A DNA stretch of 5,907 nt, from positions 1 to 5,907 of the forward strand of contig VGCB01000192.1 of NCBI GenBank assembly GCA_016870235.1. The letters are read 5' to 3'. The notes under the pieces are model-generated. The model searched no databases and was not told the origin of the DNA. It was given only the letters and a program-made list of their open reading frames with translations. A program made the translations under genes and the position numbers. Below, in pieces: positions 5,722-5,907 of this stretch. This DNA comes from Actinomycetota bacterium. Its GTDB lineage: Bacteria > Actinomycetota > Thermoleophilia > Gaiellales > Gaiellaceae. Within the stretch, counting starts at the first letter, position 1; each line of letters begins with the position of its first letter.

Positions 5722-5907
5722 GTGATCTCGATGCGAGCCGCCGACAGGGAGAACACGCTGCGCAGGCGCGCGGTTGTCGTCGGCGGGCGGTCGGGAGCAC
5801 GCCCGAACACCCGGACGATCGTCTCCGATGCGGCGGAGACGGTCGCCGGTACGACCGCCTCCCGGGCGACCGGATCGCTGGGCCTTCGCACGAGCGTCCC
5901 GCTTCCC
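5722..5907 (+). CDS. Possible start of a gene running off the right edge (62 codons seen)
   Basis: The frame opens with GTG at 5722 (alternative ATG at 5731) and stays open to the end, with about 85% G/C at third positions. It reads MISMRAADRENTLRRRAVVV and continues rich in Arg, Thr, Ser and Ala. I recognise no family or motif. Cautions: there is no aromatic residue in 62 codons, and second positions are as GC-rich as first positions, which is unusual for a real gene. A minus-strand frame entering from the right edge and stopping at 5664 shares the same third positions, so GC preference cannot choose between them. The plus strand is preferred because of the TACGGT-N6-GTG start and the repeat cluster upstream. 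The segment could also be non-coding. Confidence 0.33.
   Translation, partial: MISMRAADRENTLRRRAVVVGGRSGARPNTRTIVSDAAETVAGTTASRATGSLGLRTSVPLP

Overview
The window looks like high-GC bacterial chromosome. Strong G/C preference at third codon positions, GTG starts and TANNNT-type -10 boxes placed for leaderless mRNAs suggest an actinobacterial-type genome. That assignment is inferred from style only; there is no marker gene.

Layout. Bases 1-497 hold no convincing gene. They contain an extremely T-poor, C/A-rich tract (22-195), then two diverged copies of a palindromic repeat (289-375 and 396-489). The second copy lies directly behind the stop codon of a minus-strand gene. Bases 498-959 (minus) encode a 153-residue protein I do not recognise. 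It is divergent from a 67-residue, two-helix membrane protein at 983-1186 (plus). The 23 bases between them carry two interlocked, oppositely facing -10 boxes.

The main content is a two-component system. A large soluble histidine kinase (1268-4819) reads PAS, four tandem GAF domains, linker helix, PAS, HisKA, HATPase. Its stop codon overlaps the start (ATGA) of an OmpR/PhoB-type response regulator (4816-5505). The kinase has no membrane segment, so it should sense something cytoplasmic or diffusible through its GAF/PAS array and phosphorylate the regulator, which then binds DNA through its winged helix. The GAF domains recur at about 169 residues and remain alike in protein and DNA, which points to internal tandem duplication.

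Bases 5506-5721 are intergenic and hold short inverted and direct repeats that could be a regulator-binding region. After a further -10-like box, a weakly supported frame runs off the right edge from 5722.

The two-component pair is an ordinary kind of system with an unusually long GAF array. The structured repeat, the shared leaderless start layout and the interlocked promoters are the parts most worth a second look. I see no RNA gene, CRISPR array, transposase or phage gene.
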